Made by a program: the position numbers and the translations under genes
Shown here: in pieces, positions 8,117 to 16,291 of the stretch
How the letters are laid out: each line of letters opens with the position of its first letter
Numbering within the stretch: the stretch's first letter is position 1
Assembly (NCBI GenBank): GCA_017889545.1
Contig: JAGFZV010000026.1
Coordinates: 1-40,434 of the forward strand
Direction: 5' to 3'
Length of the DNA stretch: 40,434 nt
Source of the DNA: Bacillota bacterium
GTDB lineage: Bacteria > Bacillota > Negativicutes > CTSoil-072
The notes under the pieces: generated by a model
What the model was told of the DNA's origin: nothing
Databases searched by the model: none
What the model saw: only the letters and a program-made list of their open reading frames with translations

Positions 8117-8151
8117 GGAATTAGCAGCAAATATCATTAGGAGGCGATACC

Positions 8152-8487
8152 ATGCAAAAAAAATTGTTCAAGAATATTGATTTCGGTAAAGCGCTGGATT
8201 TGGCAAACCTGGTTGACTACCAGCCGGGAAAAGTGATTAGCTTAACCTTCGTACAAAATGAAACCGTGAGCGTAACGCTTTTTGCTTTTGCGCAAAATGA
8301 AGGAATTAGTACTCACTCTTCTTCCGGCGATGCCATGGTTTATATCTTGGATGGCAAAGCGCAAATCACCATTGGAGAAGAAACACAAGTCGCCGAAAAG
8401 GGACAAGTCATCGTAATGCCGTCAAATGTTCCGCATGGGCTGGAAGCAAACGAAAATTTCAAAATGCTGTTAATTGTTGTGAAATAA
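8152..8487 (+). CDS. Small single-domain cupin protein
   Basis: 111-residue protein forming one conserved-cupin beta-barrel: GISTHSSSGDAMVYILDGKAQITIGEE (motif 1, about 45-75) and KGQVIVMPSNVPHGLEA (motif 2, about 85-100). His in STH, the Asp after it and His in PHG are candidate metal ligands. Small stand-alone cupins may bind small ligands or catalyse unknown reactions, and no substrate can be inferred. The ATG at 8152 follows AGGAGG by 7-8 nt. It is one of only two plus-strand genes, with its own promoter, a CRP/FNR-like operator and a strong terminator, so it is an independently regulated single-gene unit. Confidence 0.9.
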   Translation: MQKKLFKNIDFGKALDLANLVDYQPGKVISLTFVQNETVSVTLFAFAQNEGISTHSSSGDAMVYILDGKAQITIGEETQVAEKGQVIVMPSNVPHGLEANENFKMLLIVVK

Positions 8488-8540
8488 CAGTACAATAGCA
8501 TCTTATCCTTCAGGTTAAATCTGACGGTTCTAAAAGAATA

Positions 8541-8583
8541 GGATATTAAAAACGGCTGAAGCAATCAGCCGTTTTTAATATCC
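8541..8583. terminator. Bidirectional terminator between the cupin and SGNH hydrolase genes
   Basis: Perfect 19-bp inverted repeat (8541-8559 and 8565-8583) with a 5-nt loop. Runs of A and T in both arms give U-rich tails in both directions. It serves the convergent plus-strand cupin and minus-strand hydrolase genes. Confidence 0.9.
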
Positions 8584-8611
8584 TGCAAATCATGAAACGA
8601 ACTTGAACGAT

Positions 8612-9175
8612 CTATAATTTCACGAAATCCGCCATCATTTGATTTCCGTCTGCTGTTGGATGTAGACCATCAAGATAAAAATCCGGTAACGGACGGCCAT
8701 CAGCGTCCACAAACAACTGGTAAAAGTCAATATATTGACAGCCAAAACCTGTTGAAAAATCAAAAATCCATTGACGCAGCAGATTGATTTCTTCATTAAT
8801 TCGTTCCCAATCGGGCATAAAGCTCCAATGTTTGCGGGCTAAAGCCGCTACGACCGGGATCGGCACGCCAAGAAAAGGCTTGATGCCATACTGCATAGCT
8901 TGGAATACTAAGGCGGAGAGGTTCGCTTTGACCACTCCCAGCGGAGTCTGCCACATCAGATCATTTACTCCAGCCATAATAATCACATGCGTAGGACGCA
9001 GGCCAACAACATCCGGCTGAAATCGTCCTAAAAGCCCTCCGCTTGTATCTCCGCAAATTCCTTTATTGATGACTTCAGCGCCAATTTTGCTGTTCAAAAG
9101 AGCCGGCCAGCTTTGCGCGCGTCTGACTTGATGTCCAAACGTCAGGCTATCTCCAATGCAAACAATTTTCCGCAT
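8612..9175 (-). CDS. SGNH/GDSL-family hydrolase
   Basis: 187-residue esterase-fold protein with all four SGNH blocks: block I GDSLTFG (Ser about 10), block II Gly in CGDTSGG, block III AGVNDLMW (Asn of GxND), and block V DGLHPTADG (catalytic Asp and His). No signal peptide is seen, so it is probably cytoplasmic. Relatives include lysophospholipases, thioesterases and carbohydrate esterases, and the substrate is unknown. The ATG at 9175 is preceded by AGGTGG at about 8-9 nt. A TATAAT -10 box on the minus strand (9196-9201) right after the glmS hairpin suggests its own promoter, though no convincing -35 is present. Confidence 0.9.
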   Translation of the reverse strand: MRKIVCIGDSLTFGHQVRRAQSWPALLNSKIGAEVINKGICGDTSGGLLGRFQPDVVGLRPTHVIIMAGVNDLMWQTPLGVVKANLSALVFQAMQYGIKPFLGVPIPVVAALARKHWSFMPDWERINEEINLLRQWIFDFSTGFGCQYIDFYQLFVDADGRPLPDFYLDGLHPTADGNQMMADFVKL

Positions 9176-9204
9176 ACAGCGTCCACCACCTGTTCATTAT
9201 AACA

Positions 9205-9242
9205 ACCACCTGGCATTAGCTGTACAGCTATCGCCAGGTGGT
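9205..9242 (-). terminator. Hairpin terminating glmS
   Basis: Outer arms ACCACCTGGC (9205-9214) and GCCAGGTGGT (9233-9242) pair perfectly, and a nested palindrome AGCTGTACAGCT (9218-9229) extends the structure. It lies 19 nt past the glmS stop. The minus-strand U tail is weak (TTGTTATAATG), so termination may be incomplete. Confidence 0.65.
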
Positions 9243-9260
9243 GTTCTTTTCATCTTTTTA

Positions 9261-11090
9261 TTATTCGACCGTCACGCTTTTTGCCAAATTACGTGGTTTA
9301 TCCACATCGCAGCCACGCGTTACCGCAGCATAATATGCCAAAAGCTGCAATGGAATGACTGCCAAAACAGGCGCCAAAAACTTGCTGGTCTCCGGAATGC
9401 AGATAATATGGTCTACATATTTGCAAATCTTATCGTCGTTGGCAAAAGCGATGCCGATGACAATTGCATCCCGTGCTTTCACTTCTTTAATATTGCTCAA
9501 GGTTTTCTCATATACATCCAGCTGTGTGGCCAAAGCAATCACCGGGACCCCTTCAATGATCAACGCAAGCGTTCCATGTTTGAGTTCGCCAGCCGCATAC
9601 GCTTCAGCATGAATATAAGAGATCTCCTTCAGCTTCAGGGCGCCTTCCAATGCTACTGCATAATCCAAGGAACGGCCAATGAAAAAAACATCTTCTTTAA
9701 ATCCGTACAATTCAGCGAAAGTTTTAATGGGTTCGACATTCTCCAACAGCTCGTGTGCCTGCATTGGCAGCTGGCGGAGGCCCTTAATAATTGTTTGCAT
9801 TTCATCTGCGGGCAAAGTCTCCCGCAAATCGCCCAAATAAGTGGCCAACAAACAAACGCTAATTAATTGTGTTGTATATGCTTTCGTCGACGCGACAGCA
9901 ATCTCGGGACCGGCCCAAGTGTAGATCACCTGATCCGCCTCCCGGGAAACCGATGAGCCGACAACATTCGTAATCGCTAACGTACGAGCGCCCAACCGTT
10001 TTGCTTCTTTTAGCGCCGCTAAGGTATCGCTGGTTTCTCCTGATTGACTGATGACAATCATCAGCGTGTTTTCGTCAATTAACGGCGAACGATATCGGAA
10101 TTCGGAAGCAATATCCACTTCAACCGGAATGCGCGCCATCCGTTCGATATAGTATTTACCGACAACACCAGCATGATACGCCGTCCCACAAGCCACAATA
10201 GCAATTTTATTGATCGCCGCAACATCTTCTTTGGTCCATTTGAGTTCGTCAAAGATAATGTGACTGTCATCCTTGGCTAACCGGCTCATCATAGTATCAC
10301 GGATCGCCTTGGGCTGTTCATAAATCTCTTTGATCATGAAGTGTTCGTAGCCGCCTTTTTCCGCTGCTTCTGCATCCCAGTTCACTTCAAATACTTTTTT
10401 TGTTACCGGAACGCCTTGACGGTTCATCACCCAAACGGAATCCTTCGTAATCACAGCCATTTCGCCATCGCTGAGAATATACGTCCGCCGTGTACGGTTA
10501 ATGATAGCCGGAATATCGGAGGCAATGAAATTCTCGCCATTTCCAAGCCCAATCACAAGCGGATTGTCTTGTTTGGAGCAAATAATTTTATCCGGATCAT
10601 TTTCCGATAGGAACACCAAGGAATAAGAACCGCTAATCTCCGCCAAAACTTTTTTTACGGCCGCCTCAAAATCGCCGGAATAATATTCTTCCATCATATG
10701 GGCGACTACTTCCGTGTCCGTTTCTGATAAAAATACATGGCCTCGTTCGATCAGTTTTTCTTTCAATTCCAAATAGTTTTCAATAATTCCGTTGTGTACA
10801 ACAACGAACTTACCACTGCAATCCGTATGAGGATGAGAATTGACATCCGACGGACGCCCATGAGTGGCCCAACGGGTATGCCCGATCCCGATCGTCCCCT
10901 GAAGCATATTCTGTTCCAGTTTTGTCTGTAGCGCTCCTAAGCGTCCAACACTCTTCTCTATCTTAATTTCACTGCCATCCATCACAGCGATGCCCGCTGA
11001 ATCATACCCGCGGTACTCTAATTTTGTAAGTCCCTCTAATAAAAATGGCGCAGCTTGGTTTGGTCCAACGTAGCCAACAATACCACACAT
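9261..11090 (-). CDS. glmS: Glutamine--fructose-6-phosphate aminotransferase (isomerising)
   Basis: 609-residue cytoplasmic enzyme making glucosamine-6-phosphate from fructose-6-phosphate and glutamine, the first step to UDP-GlcNAc. The N-terminal glutaminase domain opens MCGIVGYVG, with Cys2 the nucleophile after Met removal, and holds TRWATHG and HNGIIENY. Two SIS sugar-isomerase domains follow (about 285-430 and 460-600) with ACGTAYHAG, SQSGETSDTLAAL, STKAYTTQ, and the C-terminal KPRNLAKSVTVE. Length is typical. AGGAGGAG sits 9 nt before the ATG. It is preceded by a glmS ribozyme (11120-11264), so its mRNA should be cleaved and destabilised when the product GlcN6P is abundant. It follows glmM on the same strand. 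Confidence 0.98.
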   Translation of the reverse strand: MCGIVGYVGPNQAAPFLLEGLTKLEYRGYDSAGIAVMDGSEIKIEKSVGRLGALQTKLEQNMLQGTIGIGHTRWATHGRPSDVNSHPHTDCSGKFVVVHNGIIENYLELKEKLIERGHVFLSETDTEVVAHMMEEYYSGDFEAAVKKVLAEISGSYSLVFLSENDPDKIICSKQDNPLVIGLGNGENFIASDIPAIINRTRRTYILSDGEMAVITKDSVWVMNRQGVPVTKKVFEVNWDAEAAEKGGYEHFMIKEIYEQPKAIRDTMMSRLAKDDSHIIFDELKWTKEDVAAINKIAIVACGTAYHAGVVGKYYIERMARIPVEVDIASEFRYRSPLIDENTLMIVISQSGETSDTLAALKEAKRLGARTLAITNVVGSSVSREADQVIYTWAGPEIAVASTKAYTTQLISVCLLATYLGDLRETLPADEMQTIIKGLRQLPMQAHELLENVEPIKTFAELYGFKEDVFFIGRSLDYAVALEGALKLKEISYIHAEAYAAGELKHGTLALIIEGVPVIALATQLDVYEKTLSNIKEVKARDAIVIGIAFANDDKICKYVDHIICIPETSKFLAPVLAVIPLQLLAYYAAVTRGCDVDKPRNLAKSVTVE

Positions 11091-11119
11091 AACTAAACTC
11101 CTCCTACACGTTCCTCATA

Positions 11120-11264
11120 ATACCTTTCTGCCACAGCCGTTTTGTTTCACCGGTCACCCGATGGGTTTGTCGACTGCTTACGGTTGCAGTAACCGAGAGG
11201 CATCCGCTGACAAATTTCGATGAACCTCTTCCTCGTCTGCTTGTTCGCACAAGCACCAGCGCTT
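11120..11264 (-). ncRNA. glmS ribozyme/riboswitch (GlcN6P-activated self-cleaving RNA)
   Basis: In the glmS leader the minus strand reads, in order, the conserved ribozyme pieces: AAAAGCGC (cleavage expected between A at 11263 and G at 11262), a P2 hairpin GCTTGTGCGAACAAGC, the core GACGAGGAAGAGGTTCATCG, then GCGGATGCCTCTCGGTTACT with its P3 arm, and the distal GGTGAAACAAAACGGCTGTG element near 11130-11150. The order and core bases match the glmS ribozyme family as I know it. It occupies most of the 303-nt gap between glmM and glmS; the rest of that gap is the palindrome at 11317-11358 and short linkers. Confidence 0.93.
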
Positions 11265-11316
11265 TTATTGTAATGATAAGAGTATGTCCCTCTAAGCACC
11301 ACTTCCTTTCTCATTT

Positions 11317-11358
11317 CATATATGCAGAGGAGCACTATAGTGCTCCTCTGCATATATG
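11317..11358. repeat. 42-bp perfect palindrome between glmM and the glmS ribozyme
   Basis: Two 21-nt arms, 11317-11337 and 11338-11358, are exact reverse complements with no spacer; the centre is CACTATAGTG. It lies 36 nt past the glmM stop and about 50 nt before the ribozyme cleavage site. In RNA it would form a hairpin of about 19 bp. No U-run follows on the minus strand, so it does not look like a standard terminator. It may be an RNA-processing or stability hairpin, or a DNA-binding site. Confidence 0.85.
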
Positions 11359-11393
11359 TTACCATTCTAATACAAGAAGATCATATGGTCAAC

Positions 11394-12734
11394 TCAGGCT
11401 TGTTCTGTGCGTATTGTGGCAGCAATTTCATCAACAATTCTCTGCAGCTCCGAAAGTTCCGGCCCTTCAGCCATTACCCTGATAAGCGGTTCCGTCCCAG
11501 ATGGCCGGACCAAAATTCTCCCGGTCTCACCCAATTTCTTTTCGCCCTCTTGTATAACATCCGCGATAACCGGATTTTCTTCCCATCCCTGCTTCGTATT
11601 GACGCGGACATTCACAAGAACCTGCGGAAAACGAGTCATGCATTGTCCCATGGCTGATAGCTTCTGTCCGCTGGCTCGCAGAGAACCTACCAAATGCAAA
11701 GAAGTAAGCAATCCGTCTCCAGTGGTGGCATATTCACCAAAAATAATATGACCGGATTGCTCGCCGCCTAATGCCAGGCGTTTTTCCAGCATGGCTTCCA
11801 GGACATAGCGGTCTCCAACTTTTGTAACTAAAACTTTACCGCCTGCTTTCTTTATCGCCTGGTGCAACCCAATATTACTCATTACCGTTGTCACCAGAGT
11901 TTTGTCAGGCAAGCGATTTTCGCGCAATAATTGCAACGCACAAATGACCATAATCTGATCTCCGTCAACTACCTCGCCTTGCTCATCAACCGCCAAACAG
12001 CGGTCCGCATCACCATCATACGCAAGCCCTATATCTGCCTGGTGTTCCCTCACTGCGGCCTGTAATCCTTCCAAATGCGTTGATCCGCAATGGTCATTGA
12101 TATTGGTTCCACTGGGCTGGTCATGAATAACAATCACTTCAGCGCCCAAGCGGCGAAATACCGCCGGCCCAACTTCGAAAGCGGCCCCATTGGCGCAATC
12201 CATAACGATCTTTACGCCTGCAAAATTGCTGTTTACTGTCTGAGCAGCATATTTCATGTAATCATTGACCAAATCATGCCGGAACTCCACAGTTCCAATC
12301 CCTGAACCGGTTGGTCGCGGCATGGTGTCTTCACCCGACAATACCAGCTGTTCCAATTGTTCTTCGATTGCATCAGAAAGTTTATATCCGTTTCCGGCGA
12401 AAAACTTAATTCCATTGTCAGGATATGGATTATGAGAGGCAGAAATAACGACTCCTGCCTGCGCCTTCAAATGGCGAACCAAATAAGCGACTCCCGGAGT
12501 AGGAATCACTCCCAGTAAAATCACCTGTCCACCGGCAGAACAGATTCCTGCTGCCAATGCAGATTCCAGCATTTGCCCAGAAAGGCGGGTATCACGACCA
12601 ATAATAAAAACAGGTCGTTCGTGTTCTTTGCCAAACAAAGCAGTTGCCGCTCTTCCTAATAGATACGCCAATTCTGCTGTTAATTCAGTATTTGCAACGC
12701 CACGCACTCCGTCTGTGCCAAAAAGTTTTCCCAT
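11394..12734 (-). CDS. glmM: Phosphoglucosamine mutase
   Basis: 446-residue enzyme interconverting glucosamine-6-phosphate and glucosamine-1-phosphate for UDP-GlcNAc and cell-wall synthesis. Landmarks are MGKLFGTDGVRGVAN, the phosphoserine loop ISASHNPYPDNGIKFF (about 98-113), the metal-binding DGDADRC (about 240), GGEQSGHIIF, and the C-terminal phosphate-binding RPSGTEPLIRVM. Length is typical. GAGGGGAG lies 8-9 nt before the ATG. It sits after cdaA-cdaR and an FAD dehydrogenase and before glmS. In other Bacillota CdaA and CdaR interact with GlmM, so coupling of c-di-AMP to cell-wall precursor supply is likely here too. Confidence 0.98.
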   Translation of the reverse strand: MGKLFGTDGVRGVANTELTAELAYLLGRAATALFGKEHERPVFIIGRDTRLSGQMLESALAAGICSAGGQVILLGVIPTPGVAYLVRHLKAQAGVVISASHNPYPDNGIKFFAGNGYKLSDAIEEQLEQLVLSGEDTMPRPTGSGIGTVEFRHDLVNDYMKYAAQTVNSNFAGVKIVMDCANGAAFEVGPAVFRRLGAEVIVIHDQPSGTNINDHCGSTHLEGLQAAVREHQADIGLAYDGDADRCLAVDEQGEVVDGDQIMVICALQLLRENRLPDKTLVTTVMSNIGLHQAIKKAGGKVLVTKVGDRYVLEAMLEKRLALGGEQSGHIIFGEYATTGDGLLTSLHLVGSLRASGQKLSAMGQCMTRFPQVLVNVRVNTKQGWEENPVIADVIQEGEKKLGETGRILVRPSGTEPLIRVMAEGPELSELQRIVDEIAATIRTEQA

Positions 12735-12778
12735 TGTAGTGCTCCCCTCAAAATTGGTATTCCTGCGTATATCACGGA

Positions 12779-14377
12779 TTATGATTGATATTCCTTGATA
12801 ATGGAAATAGCGGCATTTAAACCGTCCAGCGCTGCGCTCATAATTCCGCCCGCATATCCGGCGCCCTCGCCAATCGGATATAACCCGGACACATTGACCG
12901 ACTGGCCACCGGTTGCTCGCAAAATACGAACCGGCGCTGACGTGCGCGTTTCCACGCCGGTCATCACTGCATCACCATGAGCGAAATCCTTTATCTTTCC
13001 ATTAAAAGCCGGCAGCGCTTCTGCCAGCGTAGCTGAAACAAAATTTGGCAGACATCCTCGCAAATCTGCAGCCGTTACACCGGGCCGATAACTTGGTTTC
13101 GCCAAAAATTTACTGTGATTAACGGTTCCGGCAAGAAAATTCTTCACGGTCTGTACCGGCGCAGAATAATTGCCACCGCCTAACCGATAAGCTAATTGCT
13201 CGTAATGACGTTGAAACTCAATTCCACTTAGCACACCGGGACCAAAATCCTCCGCATTCACATTCACCACTAATGCGCTGTTGGCAATCCCCGAGTTTCT
13301 ATTATACAGGCTCATCCCATTTGTGACAACACCGCCGTCTTCAGAAGCCGCAGCCACTACCGAACCACCGGGACACATGCAAAAAGAGTACGCTGTTCGT
13401 CCACTTCCGGCCGAATGATAAACCAATGCGTAATCCGCTGGCCCCAACGCCGGATGGCCGGCCGAACTACCGTATTGGGCCAAATCAATGATGTGTTGCG
13501 GGTGTTCAATACGCACACCGATCGCAAAAGGCTTTGCTTCCATTGCTACGCCGCGAGAATATAGCATTTGATAGGTATCACGGGCGCTATGGCCAATTCC
13601 TGCCAAAACCACATTGCAGGGCACTTCCTGCGATCCATTGATTGTGATTCCAAGCAATTTCCCATTCCGGATCGTTAAATCCGTAATCTGCGATTCAAAT
13701 TCAACCTGTCCGCCAAGTTGAATAATTTTATTTCGGATATTCTTGACAACAGATCGTAATTTATCCGTACCAATATGTGGTTTGTGGTGATAGCAAATTT
13801 CGGCCGGAGCGCCAGCGGCTACGAATAATTCGAGAACTTCGCGCATCCTCGGATCATGTACCCGGGTCGTCAGTTTTCCGTCGGAAAAAGTGCCCGCACC
13901 GCCTTCACCGAATTGAACATTCGAGACTGCATCAAAATTGCCTGTCCGCCAAAAATTCGCAACATCCTGAGTCCGTCGGTCAATATTGCGGCCACGTTCC
14001 AAAACCAAAGGCCGAAAGCCATATTCTGCTAATTTTAATGCAGCTAACATGCCGGCAGGCCCGAAGCCAATCACAACGGGAGGATGATCGAGGAGTGTCT
14101 TACCGCAAAAAAGTTCTTCCTCTGGTATCGTTTCATCCACCAAAGTGACGTCTCGGTTCTCTCCCAGCTTTGCCAAAATTCGTTTTTCAAAAGAGGTTGT
14201 GCGGACATCAAGTGAATACACAAAACAGATATTTTTCTTTCGTCGGGCATCCAATGCTTTTCGATTAATCGATACCCCGCAGATTTCCTGCTGGGGAATT
14301 TTTAATTTTCTGGATACTAATTGAACCAGTGGAGTACTGTCATCAATCGATACCCGGAAATTCGCAATTCGCAACAA
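12779..14377 (-). CDS. FAD-dependent dehydrogenase of unknown substrate (COG2509-like)
   Basis: About 532 residues with an N-terminal RIANFRVSIDDS... ferredoxin-like domain (about 1-80) and an FAD-binding oxidoreductase body. The dinucleotide fold is VVIGFGPAGMLAALKLAEYG, followed by LERG, NVQFGEGGAGTFSDGKL, and the C-terminal YPIGEGAGYAGGIMSAALDG loop that contacts FAD. It resembles an uncharacterised family often annotated as NAD(P)/FAD-dependent dehydrogenase; no reaction is established. The open frame reaches a TTG at 14431 inside cdaR. The TTG at 14377 gives MLRIANF, matches the usual family start, and has AAAGGAG (14389-14395) overlapping the cdaR stop, with a longish 11-nt spacer. It sits between cdaR and glmM in one apparent operon. 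Confidence 0.85.
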   Translation of the reverse strand: MLRIANFRVSIDDSTPLVQLVSRKLKIPQQEICGVSINRKALDARRKKNICFVYSLDVRTTSFEKRILAKLGENRDVTLVDETIPEEELFCGKTLLDHPPVVIGFGPAGMLAALKLAEYGFRPLVLERGRNIDRRTQDVANFWRTGNFDAVSNVQFGEGGAGTFSDGKLTTRVHDPRMREVLELFVAAGAPAEICYHHKPHIGTDKLRSVVKNIRNKIIQLGGQVEFESQITDLTIRNGKLLGITINGSQEVPCNVVLAGIGHSARDTYQMLYSRGVAMEAKPFAIGVRIEHPQHIIDLAQYGSSAGHPALGPADYALVYHSAGSGRTAYSFCMCPGGSVVAAASEDGGVVTNGMSLYNRNSGIANSALVVNVNAEDFGPGVLSGIEFQRHYEQLAYRLGGGNYSAPVQTVKNFLAGTVNHSKFLAKPSYRPGVTAADLRGCLPNFVSATLAEALPAFNGKIKDFAHGDAVMTGVETRTSAPVRILRATGGQSVNVSGLYPIGEGAGYAGGIMSAALDGLNAAISIIKEYQS

Positions 14378-14393
14378 TGCTTTACTTTCTCCT

Positions 14394-15335
14394 TTAACGA
14401 TTAGTTCCTGGCGCCGCAGATCCTGCCGCAAGATAAATATGCACCGTTACAGACATCTGTGCTGCAGTAATTCCTTCTTTTAATTGCAGTTTCACTTCCT
14501 GAGTGCTATCTTTCGTGAGGCCACTGAGATTAATCGGCAGAGTAGACACCGCATCAATTTTCTCCAACTCCTGGCTGGATCCTTGCACTTCAATGGTTTC
14601 AGGCGCAACGGCAATACGCTTCAACACAAAACCGGATCCCACGTCACCGTAAGTCTGCGGTTTTATTTCTACTGTCTTTTTATTGGGCACTTTCGACATG
14701 GTAACTGCAATAGCGACTTTAGACGGGGTAAAAGAGATCCCGTCTACAAGTTTGCCATCTCTGCTCACTGCTTTTAACGGCGTCTCAGTTGTAAAGTCAG
14801 CATTTTTGCCATTCAAATCGACTGTCGCAATCACTCTGTCAACCGTATCTACAAGAGATTTTGGTCCCTGAACAGCGACTTGAACAGGCGCTGCCGCCGC
14901 CCGGCCAACCATTGCCCCGGCAGCAACAGCCCCGGAATAATGAATTTCGACCGGAATTTGACGAGCCGCTGCTGTATCAATCCGGACGATTGCTTGGTCT
15001 GGATTGACTTCTGCCAATTCTAAATTAGGTGGAATGACAACATGAACTTTAACCGCCTGCCGGCCCTCTGATGCCCCGCGCAAATCCAAATAAGCCTTTA
15101 TATCTTCGGAAGATACAAAGGCTACCACTTTACGCAAGCCGCGAACTTTCACCCGCACCGTTTCAGGAGCCTCCGCAACCGTATAAGGCGTTGTCAAATT
15201 TTGGATTTCCAACGGTATCGAAAAGCTCACTTCAACCGGCGGATTTTGTTCATTCATTACATATATCCAAAGGATAATCGCCATGATCAAAGCCAAAATT
15301 TTGGCAGCTAAATTTTTTTGCGGCATATTTGTCAT
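14394..15335 (-). CDS. cdaR: CdaR-like regulator, YbbR-domain membrane protein
   Basis: About 313 residues: a single N-terminal membrane anchor (LAAKILALIMAIILWIYVM, about 8-27) followed by about three extracytoplasmic YbbR repeats; VSFSIPLEIQNL, VRVKVRG and DLNGKNADF mark the repeated beta structure. In other Bacillota CdaR binds and modulates the diadenylate cyclase CdaA. The ATG at 15335 overlaps the cdaA stop as ATGA, a sign of translational coupling. The longer frame start at 15353 lies inside cdaA and has no ribosome-binding site of its own. The stop overlaps the Shine-Dalgarno of the following FAD dehydrogenase gene. Confidence 0.93.
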   Translation of the reverse strand: MTNMPQKNLAAKILALIMAIILWIYVMNEQNPPVEVSFSIPLEIQNLTTPYTVAEAPETVRVKVRGLRKVVAFVSSEDIKAYLDLRGASEGRQAVKVHVVIPPNLELAEVNPDQAIVRIDTAAARQIPVEIHYSGAVAAGAMVGRAAAAPVQVAVQGPKSLVDTVDRVIATVDLNGKNADFTTETPLKAVSRDGKLVDGISFTPSKVAIAVTMSKVPNKKTVEIKPQTYGDVGSGFVLKRIAVAPETIEVQGSSQELEKIDAVSTLPINLSGLTKDSTQEVKLQLKEGITAAQMSVTVHIYLAAGSAAPGTNR

Positions 15336-16153
15336 TGCGCAGAAGACCCCCATTTAAAGAAATCACTGAACGCTGATTTTTTTCTGGCAAATAATGGTTT
15401 TAGTTTATCTTTTAAGTCCTCCGCATCCAAATATCGCAATAATTGTCCACCGCGAGCCACGGAAATAATGCCGGTTTCCTCACTAACAACCACGACAATT
15501 GCATCCGTCTGTTCGGTAATGCCAATTGCAGCCCGATGCCGAGTTCCAAGTTCTTTATTTAAATCCCGATTTTCCGATAACGGCAGCAAGCATCCAGCGG
15601 CCATGACACGATTACCGCGAATAATCACTGCCCCATCATGCATGGGAGTATTGGGTATAAAAACGTTAATCAAAAATTCACTGGAAACCAAGCCATCGAC
15701 TTTCAGGCCGGTCGCAATGTAATCGTTGAGTCCGATTTCCCTTTCGATCACAACCAACGCGCCAATTTTATTTTTAGCCAAAACAGTTAATGCTTTTGAC
15801 AGTTCATTTAACAATGACATTGTTTCTTCCGGATTTAACAATATATTTTTACCGAACAAGTTCCCCTGACCCAATTGTTCTAATGCACGGCGAAGTTCTG
15901 GTTGAAAAACAATCGGCAAGGCAACGAGTACGACTGTCATTGTTTTCTGCAATAGCCAGTAAATCACATTCAGTCCAAGACCCTTGCTGACCAACGTAAC
16001 TATGATCAGAACAATTAACCCTTTCAACAATGCCAGCGCGCGCGTATCCTTGATCATAATATACAATTTATATAAAACAATAGCCACAATTAAAATCTCG
16101 AATAGATCGAGAAAAGAAATTGTAGATAACATGCCTTTCATTTGTGGCAGCAT
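15332..16153 (-). CDS. cdaA: Diadenylate cyclase (c-di-AMP synthase) CdaA
   Basis: About 273 residues. Three N-terminal membrane helices (about 14-32, 40-58, 65-85) anchor a DAC domain that condenses two ATP into c-di-AMP. The catalytic motifs are present: MHDGA (Asp-Gly-Ala about 173-175) and RHR (about 205-207, in ELGTRHRAAIGITE). c-di-AMP controls potassium and osmolyte uptake and cell-wall homeostasis. ATG codons occur at 16159 and 16153; GAGGAG (16162-16167) leaves only 2 nt before the first but 8 nt before the second, so 16153 is chosen. It is the first gene of the cdaA-cdaR-FAD dehydrogenase-glmM operon. Confidence 0.96.
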   Translation of the reverse strand: MLPQMKGMLSTISFLDLFEILIVAIVLYKLYIMIKDTRALALLKGLIVLIIVTLVSKGLGLNVIYWLLQKTMTVVLVALPIVFQPELRRALEQLGQGNLFGKNILLNPEETMSLLNELSKALTVLAKNKIGALVVIEREIGLNDYIATGLKVDGLVSSEFLINVFIPNTPMHDGAVIIRGNRVMAAGCLLPLSENRDLNKELGTRHRAAIGITEQTDAIVVVVSEETGIISVARGGQLLRYLDAEDLKDKLKPLFARKKSAFSDFFKWGSSAQ

Positions 16154-16183
16154 AAGCATTACTCCTCACCCATAATTCCATAC

Positions 16184-16211
16184 ATTATATTCTACCCAAA
16201 CTTTGTGAAAA
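16184..16211 (-). promoter_or_regulatory. Probable promoter of the cdaA operon
   Basis: Minus strand -35 TTTTCA (16206-16211), 16-nt spacer, -10 TATAAT (16184-16189). The leader before cdaA would be short, about 20 nt. The -10 is perfect; the -35 matches 4 of 6. Confidence 0.55.
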
Positions 16212-16250
16212 CCTTTTAAGGAGCAAAAGTTATGAACCTTTTCCAAAAGA

Positions 16251-16284
16251 AAAAAACCTCCCGCACTTCGCACGAGAGGTTTTT
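16251..16284 (-). terminator. Rho-independent terminator of ilvE
   Basis: AAAAACCTC (16252-16260) pairs with GAGGTTTTT (16276-16284) around an inner, partly paired CGTGCGAAGTGCG loop. On the minus strand the stem is followed by TTTTTTTCTTTT. It lies just past the ilvE stop. Confidence 0.9.
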
Positions 16285-16291
16285 AGCTGTT

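Noticed and set aside
9156-9866. 236-residue open frame on the plus strand
   Set aside because: It lies entirely antisense to glmS apart from its start, has no ribosome-binding site, and its composition (many His, Cys, Gln) is typical of a reverse-frame shadow.
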